A DNA stretch of 18,953 nt, taken from an uncultured Ruminococcus sp. (GTDB lineage Bacteria; Bacillota; Clostridia; Lachnospirales; Lachnospiraceae). Of the stretch, positions 6,975 through 13,089 are shown one piece after another (position 1 is the stretch's first letter; each line of letters starts with the position of its first letter). The stretch is from positions 1 to 18,953 of the forward strand of contig UQKK01000055.1 of assembly GCA_900541505.1 (NCBI GenBank), written 5' to 3'. The notes beneath the pieces were generated by a model. That model saw only the letters and a program-made list of their open reading frames with translations, was not told the DNA's origin and did not search any database. The position numbers and the translations under genes were made by a program.

Positions 6975-9232
6975 GCCCCGCGCACTGCCTCCAGGACTCT
7001 TCCCGCCCTGCTGCTGTCGCCGATGTTGTACATCTCCTTCGCCGCGCGCGATTTCCCTGCCTCAAAGAAGAAACTCTCATCCGCCTTGCCGCCCATTGCC
7101 AGCACAACCAAATCCGCCGGGACATGGATTTCTTCTATCTCTTCTTTTATCTTCTTCGCCATGGGGTTCTCAATGTTCGGCGGAAGCAGCGGCTGCCATG
7201 TATTGTAGGGGTCCGGGACTGTGTCGGACTGGTTCTTTTCCACGTACACGCCGTCACCCGCGAAAGCTTTTACCTTCGCGCAGTTCATCAGCTTCACACC
7301 CGCCTTCTCCATATAGTGGATGAGATGTCCCCTGTTCGCTGTACAGACGCCAGTCATAAAATAGGGCTGCATCTCCAACACAGTCACATTCTTTTTCTTC
7401 TCCCAGGCGAGCCAGTGCGCCACTTCGCATCCTACGACTCCGCCGCCCACGATGACGATATTCTCGGCTCCATCCGCCAGCTTGGGGTCTCCTAAAAGGT
7501 CCACACCCAGAACCAGATTTGCCTCGTCCTTTCCTTCGATATTCGGGCAGATTTCCTTCGTCCCATAGGCAAAGACCGCACAGTCATACTCTGCTTCCTT
7601 TATCTGTTCTGCCGTCACCTCTGTATTTAATTCCACCTTTAAACCGCATGTTTCCCTGCATTTTTCTACCTGGGTGTTGAGATAAGTCAGGTAGTTGCGG
7701 ATATCAAACTTAATCTCCGGGACACTGCCCGCTACAATCCTTCCGCCAAGCTTATCGGTCTTCTCGTACAGGGTCACGTCATGCCCTCTCTGTGAAGCGA
7801 TTAAAGCGAAGGTGATGCCTGCGGGACCACCGCCGACCACCGCGATTTTCTTCTTCTCCTGCGCCGGCGCGAAGGTATCCGGAAAACGCTCCTCAAACCC
7901 GGTGCGGGGATTTACCGCGCACTGCGGATGCCCGCCCAGGATAAACTCATTGACACATCCCTCCTGGCATCCGATACAGGGACGGATATCCTCTACCCTG
8001 CCGGCAAACGCCTTGTTGCACCACTCTGCATCGGCAAGGAGGGGTCTTGCCAGCATGACCATATCGCAGTCCCCGTCCCGAAGCGCCTGCTCCGCGATGT
8101 CCGGGTAGCCAAGTTTGCCCACAGCCACCACCGGCACATCCAGCCCTGCGTTGGATTTGATTTCATTTCTGCGGAAAAATTCTTTGGCAATCTTCGCCAT
8201 ATCCAGAAAACACCCTGCCGGCATCCCTTCCGGCGGATGGGGCAGCCACCAGTTGTCATAGCAGCCTAAATCCACATCGAACATGTCCACTCCCGCCTGC
8301 ACCAGCTTCGCCATATAGCGCAGGGTATCCTTTATCGTTCTTCCGTTTCGGAATTTCTTCAGACTGGGGACCTCGTCCATGCGCTCTCCATATGTCTCCG
8401 ACAGAGCCAAAGACATATCGATGCGGTACATGATGGGGAAGGAATCTCCCGCCCGCTTGCGGATTTCCCGCACAATATCCAGACCGAACACCTCCGGGTT
8501 CTTATATCTGCCCGCCTGCCTTCTGTTAAATGCCGGGTTTGTCATCTGCTCCAGGAGATACCCTTCATGTCCGTGCAGATAGATGCCGTCCAGTCCCATC
8601 TCCATGGCATCGGCTGCCGCCTGTCCGCAATTCTTTACAATCTTCATCAGACTGATGTCTGTCAGCGGCACACAGGGAAGCTCCGGTATGTAAAAGTTCG
8701 GATTCACGGAAGACGACACCGGAATTTTATGCCGGGTCATGACACAGGTCGGCGGTCCCACTCTCCCCAGCCCCGGCGTCACCTGTATGAAAATCTTGCT
8801 GCCGTAGGCGTGCACGCCCTGCGCTAAGTCTCTCCACCCCGCGAAGACCGTTCTCGCGTGGTCGATGCGCGGGAACATGGATAAATCGCCTTTCTCCGTC
8901 ACCGTGGGGTCAATGCCGTGGCTGACCGGAATCAGCCCCGTTGTCAGAAGCCCGGTCCCGCCTTTGGCACGGGCGAAGAAATACTGCAGCATCTTGTCAT
9001 TGGGCCGCCCTGACTCCTCGCACATATTTAAGTTTCCCATAGGCCCCATGACGACCCTGTTTTTGATGGTAATACGATTCACCTTGATGGGTGAGAACAA
9101 TTTCTCATAGGGATAGAGTTTCTTCGTCATCTCCCCGGAGCGAAGCTTCTGATTCTTCTCCGGCTTTGTCACCCAGTCACCGTAAGTCTCTTCCAGTTTC
9201 CGTATCCTTTCGTCGTACTTCAATGTCTGCAC
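6950..9232 (-). CDS. Old Yellow Enzyme-type oxidoreductase (FMN, 4Fe-4S, FAD), 2,4-dienoyl-CoA reductase/BaiCD-like
   Basis: The first gene of the operon, 760 residues. The N-terminal TIM barrel (about 43-410) is an NADH:flavin oxidoreductase of the Old Yellow Enzyme class (LFSPIKVNRITIKNRVVMGPM; GIYLHGHEGYLLEQ). A [4Fe-4S] motif CIGCQEGC...C follows (C419, C422, C426, C438). Then come two dinucleotide folds: GGGPAG at 467-472 and GGGVVG at 596-601 for FAD and NAD(P)H. Relatives include 2,4-dienoyl-CoA reductase, trimethylamine dehydrogenase and the bile-acid enzymes BaiCD/BaiH, which reduce or oxidise C=C bonds. The chain is longer than most (about 640-730), with a charged leader of some 40 residues. 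The usual active-site HGAHGY reads HGHEGY here. AGGAGG lies seven bases before the ATG. It may reduce an enoyl product of the dehydratase or move electrons; the substrate is unknown. Confidence 0.88.
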   Translation of the reverse strand: MQTLKYDERIRKLEETYGDWVTKPEKNQKLRSGEMTKKLYPYEKLFSPIKVNRITIKNRVVMGPMGNLNMCEESGRPNDKMLQYFFARAKGGTGLLTTGLIPVSHGIDPTVTEKGDLSMFPRIDHARTVFAGWRDLAQGVHAYGSKIFIQVTPGLGRVGPPTCVMTRHKIPVSSSVNPNFYIPELPCVPLTDISLMKIVKNCGQAAADAMEMGLDGIYLHGHEGYLLEQMTNPAFNRRQAGRYKNPEVFGLDIVREIRKRAGDSFPIMYRIDMSLALSETYGERMDEVPSLKKFRNGRTIKDTLRYMAKLVQAGVDMFDVDLGCYDNWWLPHPPEGMPAGCFLDMAKIAKEFFRRNEIKSNAGLDVPVVAVGKLGYPDIAEQALRDGDCDMVMLARPLLADAEWCNKAFAGRVEDIRPCIGCQEGCVNEFILGGHPQCAVNPRTGFEERFPDTFAPAQEKKKIAVVGGGPAGITFALIASQRGHDVTLYEKTDKLGGRIVAGSVPEIKFDIRNYLTYLNTQVEKCRETCGLKVELNTEVTAEQIKEAEYDCAVFAYGTKEICPNIEGKDEANLVLGVDLLGDPKLADGAENIVIVGGGVVGCEVAHWLAWEKKKNVTVLEMQPYFMTGVCTANRGHLIHYMEKAGVKLMNCAKVKAFAGDGVYVEKNQSDTVPDPYNTWQPLLPPNIENPMAKKIKEEIEEIHVPADLVVLAMGGKADESFFFEAGKSRAAKEMYNIGDSSRAGRVLEAVRGAYHLAVRI

Positions 9233-9427
9233 CTCCTGCTTTTTATGTAAATCGCACTAAAATGATATTATAATGATAGCATTTTTATTCACATTATACA
9301 ACGGATTCCCCGCAGTTTCGTGCAAATTTTAACAAACAAAAACCGCGTGTCTCATCCGGTACACGACACTTTTCTTCTATCTGTCTGGAATCAACTCCGT
9401 TAATTAATTTGCAGATTTTGTTAATTT
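9233..9427 (-). promoter_or_regulatory. leader and probable promoter region of the metabolic operon
   Basis: The bases upstream of the flavoprotein gene turn strongly AT-rich and contain two TATAAT boxes on the minus strand (9267-9272 and 9293-9298, the latter preceded by TG). No good -35 sits at 16-18 bases from either, so the exact promoter is uncertain. A weak stem (CGTGT/ACACG, about 9343-9362) followed by T-rich sequence on the minus strand lies further up. No gene is seen here. Confidence 0.35.
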
Positions 9428-9439
9428 ATTGACATTCCC

Positions 9440-9468
9440 TTGACTTCTACTACTGAACTGATTATAAT
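9440..9468 (+). promoter_or_regulatory. consensus promoter of the fluoride riboswitch transcript
   Basis: TTGACT (9440-9445) and a perfect TATAAT (9463-9468) are separated by exactly 17 bases, a near-ideal sigma-A promoter. Transcription should begin around 9475-9477, right at the first base of the riboswitch aptamer. Confidence 0.85.
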
Positions 9469-9476
9469 ATTTATAT

Positions 9477-9537
9477 GGGAATGAAGTTCTCCCTCGGCGT
9501 TGCCGAAACCGCTTTATAAAGCTAATGACTTCTGCAT
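9477..9537 (+). promoter_or_regulatory. fluoride riboswitch (crcB motif) aptamer
   Basis: The sequence matches the crcB/fluoride consensus as I know it: GGGAATGAAGTTCTCCC forms the first stem with its conserved GAUG-like/GUUC part. A small variable hairpin follows (TCGGCGTTGCCGA), then the conserved AACCGC (9508-9512), then AGCTAATGACTTCTGC (9520-9535), which supplies the pseudoknot and closing strand. The aptamer starts at the expected transcription start. Its 3' part is shared with terminator 1, so fluoride binding should stop that terminator forming and switch the downstream antiporter on. Confidence 0.9.
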
Positions 9538-9554
9538 TTATGCAGAAGTTTTTG
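9528..9554 (+). terminator. riboswitch expression-platform terminator 1
   Basis: ACTTCTGCAT (9528-9537) pairs perfectly with ATGCAGAAGT (9540-9549) and is followed by a five-T run. The 5' arm overlaps the conserved end of the fluoride aptamer, the classic arrangement for ligand-controlled antitermination. Confidence 0.85.
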
Positions 9555-9560
9555 TATTTA

Positions 9561-9604
9561 AAGCCGATAATTTCTGCGTAAGTGCAGGAATTGTCGGCTT
9601 TTTT
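9561..9604 (+). terminator. second tandem terminator behind the riboswitch
   Basis: A 17-bp stem with two G-U pairs (9561-9577 with 9584-9600, six-base loop) ends in six T's, an excellent intrinsic terminator. It is independent of the aptamer. It may tighten repression, or be the former end of a leader transcript. Its CUUCUGC-like core echoes terminator 1. Confidence 0.8.
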
Positions 9605-9645
9605 GTGTGAAAGGAGCAGTTTTATGGGATAAGATTAGAAGCCTT

Positions 9646-9756
9646 ATGTTTTTAAGAATAAATTATATTTTTTATTTTTCGCTTAAGAAAAATGATTGCC
9701 GTATTGTTACGATAAATGATTTGGGGCAAGAGTTGTTTGAAAGCGTGCTACGGTAG
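9646..9756 (+). other. doubtful 36-codon ORF and vestigial gene start in the riboswitch-antiporter gap
   Basis: Between terminator 2 and the antiporter there are about 220 bases. First comes a good AAAGGAG site with an ATG at 9624 that reads only two codons (ATG GGA TAA), like the leftover start of a lost gene. Then a 36-codon frame ends in ...CRIVTINDLGQELFESVLR, which looks protein-like but has no good ribosome binding site. It may be a decayed gene fragment. I recognise neither. Confidence 0.25.
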
Positions 9757-9827
9757 TCATTAACAATCAATGTAGAAAACACAAATAAGTAAGAAATTGT
9801 GATTACTTTATTTATAGGAGGATTTTT

Positions 9828-11057
9828 ATGTTAACATCACTTGCCTTTATTTTTTTGATTGGGCTATCTATGGCCGCAATCTGTCAGAAATTAAAGTTGC
9901 CACGCATAATTGGTATGCTGATTACAGGCATTGTTTTAGGACCGTATGTATTGAATTTATTAGATCCATCTATTCTGTCTATATCGTCTGAATTACGACA
10001 AATGGCACTCATTATTATTCTTTTGAAAGCAGGACTTTCTCTCAACCTCTCGGACTTAAAAAAAGTGGGGCGTCCTGCAATTATGATGTCTTGTGTGCCT
10101 GCAAGTTTTGAAATTTTAGCCTTTTTCCTTTTTGCACCTTATTTGCTTGAAGTTTCAAGAATTGAGGCTGCTGTTATGGGGGCTGTTCTTGGAGCTGTTT
10201 CACCTGCTGTTGTTGTGCCAAGAATGGTACAGTTTATGGATAGTAGATACGGTACGCAAAAAAGTATTCCTCAATTAGTAATGGCTGGTGCTTCTTGCGA
10301 TGATATTTTTGTCATCGTTCTATTTACTACTTTTGTCAGTATGGCACAGGGCGGTCAAGTTCATATTATGGATTTTGTGAATATCCCGATTTCAATCATA
10401 CTTGGAATAGCATTAGGGGCTCTTGTTGGATTTTTACTATCTATATTTTTTGAAACAGCATACGCACATAAACATTGTGTCCGAAACAGTATGAAAGTGA
10501 TTATTGTTCTTGGTATTTCTTTTATGTTGATGGCTATTGAATCTTGGGCAGAAGATTTTGTATCCATTTCGGGATTACTGGCAGTTGTAAGTATGGCTTG
10601 TGTGCTTAAACTGAAAAGTATTGCTTTTGTTTCAAAAAGATTATCAGAAAAATTTGGCAAGCTATGGATAGCTGCCGAAGTTATCCTTTTTGTTTTAGTG
10701 GGTGCTGCTGTTGATATTCGTTATACAATGGGAGCGGGTTTGTCAGCTATCGCAATGATTTTCCTTGCACTTATATTTAGAGGAATTGGAGTTTCTATTT
10801 GCTTAGTTAAAACAAACTTAAATTGGAAAGAACGCCTTTTCTGTGTAATCGCTTATTTACCAAAAGCAACCGTACAGGCGGCTATTGGTTCAGTACCTTT
10901 AGCTATGGGATTGCCCTGCGGTCAGATTGTTTTATCTGTTGCGGTATTGGCAATTCTTATTACTGCCCCACTGGGAGCGATTGGTATGGATTTAACATAC
11001 AAAAAATTACTAACACGAGAGGAAGTAAATAAAAGTGAAGCAGTTAGAACAGAGTAA
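9828..11057 (+). CDS. cation:proton antiporter (CPA/NhaP-KefB-like) under fluoride control
   Basis: A 409-residue, very hydrophobic protein with about 11-13 membrane helices, belonging to the monovalent cation:proton antiporter (Na_H_Exchanger) superfamily. The motif AGASCDDIFVIVLF near residue 155 contains the paired aspartates typical of electrogenic Na+/H+ exchangers, and the earlier VLGAVSPAVVVP segment fits the unwound helix region. It has no regulatory TrkA-N domain. AGGAGG precedes the ATG by about 6 bases. The upstream fluoride riboswitch says it is induced by fluoride; such antiporters are a known minority class of fluoride-riboswitch genes beside crcB/Fluc and CLC-F. It may expel Na+ or protons coupled to fluoride stress, or possibly fluoride itself. 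Codons are AT-rich, unlike the metabolic operon. Confidence 0.87.
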   Translation: MLTSLAFIFLIGLSMAAICQKLKLPRIIGMLITGIVLGPYVLNLLDPSILSISSELRQMALIIILLKAGLSLNLSDLKKVGRPAIMMSCVPASFEILAFFLFAPYLLEVSRIEAAVMGAVLGAVSPAVVVPRMVQFMDSRYGTQKSIPQLVMAGASCDDIFVIVLFTTFVSMAQGGQVHIMDFVNIPISIILGIALGALVGFLLSIFFETAYAHKHCVRNSMKVIIVLGISFMLMAIESWAEDFVSISGLLAVVSMACVLKLKSIAFVSKRLSEKFGKLWIAAEVILFVLVGAAVDIRYTMGAGLSAIAMIFLALIFRGIGVSICLVKTNLNWKERLFCVIAYLPKATVQAAIGSVPLAMGLPCGQIVLSVAVLAILITAPLGAIGMDLTYKKLLTREEVNKSEAVRTE

Positions 11058-11364
11058 AGGAATGATTACACTTAAAGGACAGAGAAGTTGTTATTTTCCA
11101 GTCAAAGAAGGGATAAACATAATTTCTATTTATGTTCACTCTGGAAAACTTCGACTTAATCATTGTTCTTATACTCCAGACGGAGGAACATGGCTGAGTT
11201 CTCCTTCAGGTGGACGACAGGCTCATTATAATATGGAACAGGGACAGAAGTATCAAATTGCAGTTGATATTAAGAGGTCATTTGAAAAGCTTGATAAGAT
11301 TAATGTAGTAAATATACAGTTCTTTACTCAGTTGACTTTTGAATATGAGATTACAGCAATTTAA
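11035..11364 (+). CDS. small protein of unknown function overlapping the antiporter
   Basis: A 109-residue frame starts at GTG 11035, overlapping the antiporter end by 23 bases; AGAGGAAG lies about 9 bases upstream of that GTG. An internal ATG (11062) is a weaker alternative because its AAAGG is too close. The predicted protein is soluble, with alternating hydrophobic and polar residues suggesting a beta-sheet fold (SCYFPVKEGINIISIYVHSGK, IQFFTQLTFEYEITAI). There is no signal peptide, and I recognise no domain. Overlap and co-orientation imply co-transcription with the antiporter, so it probably responds to fluoride. It is followed by a strong terminator at 11500. Confidence 0.6.
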   Translation: MKQLEQSKGMITLKGQRSCYFPVKEGINIISIYVHSGKLRLNHCSYTPDGGTWLSSPSGGRQAHYNMEQGQKYQIAVDIKRSFEKLDKINVVNIQFFTQLTFEYEITAI

Positions 11365-11499
11365 GAACAGTTGTTTTCAATCGTTCCAAAAGAACAATAC
11401 TTCATAGTTGAAAGCTAATGAAAAAATATTCGGATAAGCCTACCAAATAAAAAAACGGAGCTTTGGTGGGCTGTTTCTTCACGCCCAGATTAACAGTTC

Positions 11500-11537
11500 T
11501 CCCTCCAGACCCGTCTGAGTTTGGAGGGATTTTTTTG
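11500..11537 (+). terminator. intrinsic terminator of the fluoride/antiporter unit
   Basis: TCCCTCCA (11500-11507) pairs with TGGAGGGA (11522-11529), followed by seven T's. It closes the antiporter and orphan-gene transcript. An alternative inner pairing CAGAC/GTCTG exists. Confidence 0.8.
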
Positions 11538-11582
11538 TGTTGGTCTAATACCGCAACGCCGCTACTAATTAGAAGCGGCAGC

Positions 11583-11688
11583 TATCTACATAATACCACG
11601 GATTAGTGAGGATAACCTGTTAAAAAAATCTTTGCTTCTGCGTGGCACTCTTATACCCTAAGAACAGATGTCAAATATCTACATAATA
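11583..11688. repeat. 13-bp direct repeats flanking an 80-bp segment
   Basis: TATCTACATAATA occurs at 11583-11595 and again at 11676-11688. The enclosed segment has short inverted words CCACG and CGTGG near 11596 and 11641. They may be recombinase binding repeats or a scar of an inserted and lost element. Confidence 0.4.
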
Positions 11689-11807
11689 GAAATAATAATG
11701 CCCATATCCGCATTGGTTTGACGACCTTTGCGAATTTTCTTTTGTCGTTTTTTGTCGGGATGCAGGACAAGCCTGTTTTGGGCGTGGGCTGTCGTTCCCC
11801 GCCTCAC

Positions 11808-11835
11808 AATCTGAATTTTCAAAAAAATTCAGATT
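11808..11835 (+). promoter_or_regulatory. perfect inverted repeat abutting the ribosome binding site of the sigma-like gene
   Basis: AATCTGAATTTT (11808-11819) and AAAATTCAGATT (11824-11835) form a 12-bp perfect stem with a four-base loop, ending directly before the GGAGG site at 11836-11840. It could hold back translation, bind a repressor dimer, or act as a terminator for an element-borne transcript. Confidence 0.5.
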
Positions 11836-11849
11836 GGAGGAAAACAAGA

Positions 11850-12275
11850 ATGGCATATAACCACGGACGAGAAGAAAGGAAATGGCGTATCTGGAAAGAA
11901 GCCGAAGAAAAGATATTGAGGGACTGCGGCGTTCCAGAAAGCACCATTGAGGAAATCCGCATTTACGACAGGGCTGACTTCAATTCCAACAGGCGGTTTT
12001 ACCGTTGGACGAATGATGTGGCGGAATATCTTAAGGATATGCAGGATAAACAGAAACCGAAAGAGATTGCTACGATAACAGATTTATTGGATGAAATTGA
12101 AAATGAAAACCTGTACCGTGCCTTGCTTACGGTGGACAAGCGTACCCTGCAAATCGTCCTGCTGAAAATGCAGGGATATTCTCCAAAGGAGATTGCACCA
12201 ATCGTTGATTTATCGGTGGGGGCTATCTATGCAAGGTTAGACCACCTGCGGAAAAAGCTGCGAAAAATCTTATAG
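11850..12275 (+). CDS. small sigma-70-like regulator of integrative elements
   Basis: A 141-residue protein beginning MAYNHGREERKWRIWKEAEE, the signature opening of small sigma-70-like proteins carried by Firmicutes conjugative transposons. The middle (RIYDRADFNSNRRFYRW) is also typical. The C-terminus (DKRTLQIVLLKMQGYSPKEIAPIVDLSVGAIYARLDHLRKKL) is a region-4-type helix-turn-helix. I start it at 11850, with GGAGG ten bases upstream; the frame is open further up but that part looks like leader. It has no anti-sigma partner. It probably helped switch on transfer genes of an element that is otherwise gone. It is followed by a strong terminator. Confidence 0.8.
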   Translation: MAYNHGREERKWRIWKEAEEKILRDCGVPESTIEEIRIYDRADFNSNRRFYRWTNDVAEYLKDMQDKQKPKEIATITDLLDEIENENLYRALLTVDKRTLQIVLLKMQGYSPKEIAPIVDLSVGAIYARLDHLRKKLRKIL

Positions 12276-12307
12276 TATCTAAAGCCTTACTGTTTCCTGC
12301 GGGCTAC

Positions 12308-12343
12308 TGGGTGAGAGTAAAACAAACCTCTCACCCATTTTTT
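12308..12343 (+). terminator. intrinsic terminator after the sigma-like gene
   Basis: TGGGTGAGAG (12308-12317) pairs perfectly with CTCTCACCCA (12328-12337), followed by six T's. It separates the intact sigma-like gene from the broken one. Confidence 0.85.
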
Positions 12344-12361
12344 CAGCAGGAGGACAAGGCG

Positions 12362-12714
12362 ATGGCGATACCTAAAAGGTCATACTGGCTTCGGGAGGTA
12401 GTGACGGAGGACGGAACGAGTTACCATATCAGTTTTCGGAAATTATGGAGGAAACCCTAAACTGGCGGGCGGTAAAGCCACCAAAGAGTATTGAGGAACT
12501 TATTCTTGAAGAAGAACGGGCAGAGTTGATCCAGAGGGCAATCCATACGCTGCCAGAAATCCAAAGGCGGCGTTTCCTGCTCTACTATGAGTATGAATAT
12601 AACTATTATGAAATTGCCGCTATGGAACATTGCACTGCTTCTTCGGTAGGTCAATCCATTAACCGTGCAAAAGAAAAAATAAAAGCACAGATGAAAAAAT
12701 ATCTCTGTGCCTAA
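12362..12714 (+). pseudogene. second sigma-70-like element gene, broken by deletion and frameshift
   Basis: After a good ribosome binding site (CAGGAGGACA), an ATG at 12362 opens MAIPKRSYWLREVVTEDGTSYHISF, the N-terminus of another conjugative-element sigma-like family. The frame then shifts and stops at 12458-12460. The family's C-terminal half continues in another frame from about 12436 (SEIMEETLNWRAVKPPKSIEE, then LPEIQRRRFLLYYEYEYNYYEIAAMEHCTASSVGQSINRAKEKI, a helix-turn-helix). Full relatives have some 35-45 extra residues between these parts, so an internal deletion explains the frameshift. An 89-residue product could still start at ATG 12445, but without a ribosome binding site at a good distance. 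I judge it a pseudogene. Confidence 0.7.
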
Positions 12715-12726
12715 TAGGAATTATAC

Positions 12727-12763
12727 AATGCCTTTGTATCTTCGGATATGAGGGCATTTTGTT
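12727..12763 (+). terminator. intrinsic terminator after the broken sigma-like gene
   Basis: AATGCC (12727-12732) pairs with GGCATT (12753-12758), with an inner stem TGTATC/GATATG closed by a TTCG tetraloop, followed by T-rich sequence. Confidence 0.7.
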
Positions 12764-12815
12764 ATATGTTCTCTAATGGAATTTTGCAGATTTTAAAGAA
12801 AGAGAGGTGATTCGT

Positions 12816-13055
12816 TTGTTACGTCCAACAGCGACCGAAGTAAAACCGGTAGAAAATTATAAGTTGTTACTAAAGTTTGACAATGGGGAAACAAGAATTT
12901 TTGATGTAAAACCATATATCAACGGTACCTAGTATGGAGAATTAAGCAATAAAAATTATTTTCAATCTGTGAGTGTCGATGGTTTCACAGTTGTATGGCC
13001 AAATGGTCAAGACCTATGCCCAGATGAATTGTATTATTCCAGCGTTCCTGCATAA
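12816..13055 (+). pseudogene. DUF2442 family gene with an in-frame stop
   Basis: A strong AGAGAGGTGA site precedes a TTG start at 12816. The product begins LRPTATEVKPVENYKLLLKF, with FDVKPYING after it, and would match small DUF2442 proteins. A TAG at 12930-12932 interrupts codon 39, where a tryptophan codon (TGG) would restore YINGTWYGEL. The rest of the frame (NYFQSVSVDGFTVVWPNGQDLCPDELYYSS) is intact to 13055 and has the family's WPNG-D motif. DUF2442 genes often sit in mobile regions beside DUF4160 partners; none is visible here. It is probably dead by one nonsense mutation, or a sequencing error at that base. Confidence 0.75.
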
Positions 13056-13061
13056 TAATTG

Positions 13062-13089
13062 CGGCAGACTTTCGGGTCTGCCGTTTCTT
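13062..13089 (+). terminator. shared terminator between DUF2442 remnant and tetR
   Basis: CGGCAGAC (13062-13069) and GTCTGCCG (13076-13083) form a perfect GC-rich stem with a TTTCGG loop, followed by TTTCTTCT on the plus strand. It also lies seven bases past the stop of the minus-strand tetR gene, so it may work both ways. Confidence 0.7.

Larger units (their letters stand above)
11365..11849. other. gene-free stretch with terminators and repeats
   Basis: Between the orphan gene and the sigma-like gene I see no credible gene. It contains a small hairpin TGGGC/GCCCA (11467-11487), the terminator at 11500, another hairpin GCCGCT/AGCGGC (11558-11579) and the 13-bp direct repeats. The reading frame open from 11718 into the sigma-like gene is probably non-coding leader. 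Confidence 0.5.

Noticed and set aside
1449..9232. Bile-acid 7-dehydroxylation (bai) operon, suggested by the BaiCD/BaiH-like flavoprotein
   Set aside because: No baiB ligase, baiF transferase, baiE dehydratase or baiG transporter is present; the other genes belong to unrelated Fe-S systems.
1449..9232. Wood-Ljungdahl (CO dehydrogenase/acetyl-CoA synthase) cluster
   Set aside because: No CO dehydrogenase, corrinoid protein or methyltransferase is present, and the AcsB-like protein lacks the A-cluster domain.
11718..11849. 44-codon extension of the sigma-like protein
   Set aside because: The family starts at MAYNHG, and the extension includes the hairpin and ribosome binding site.
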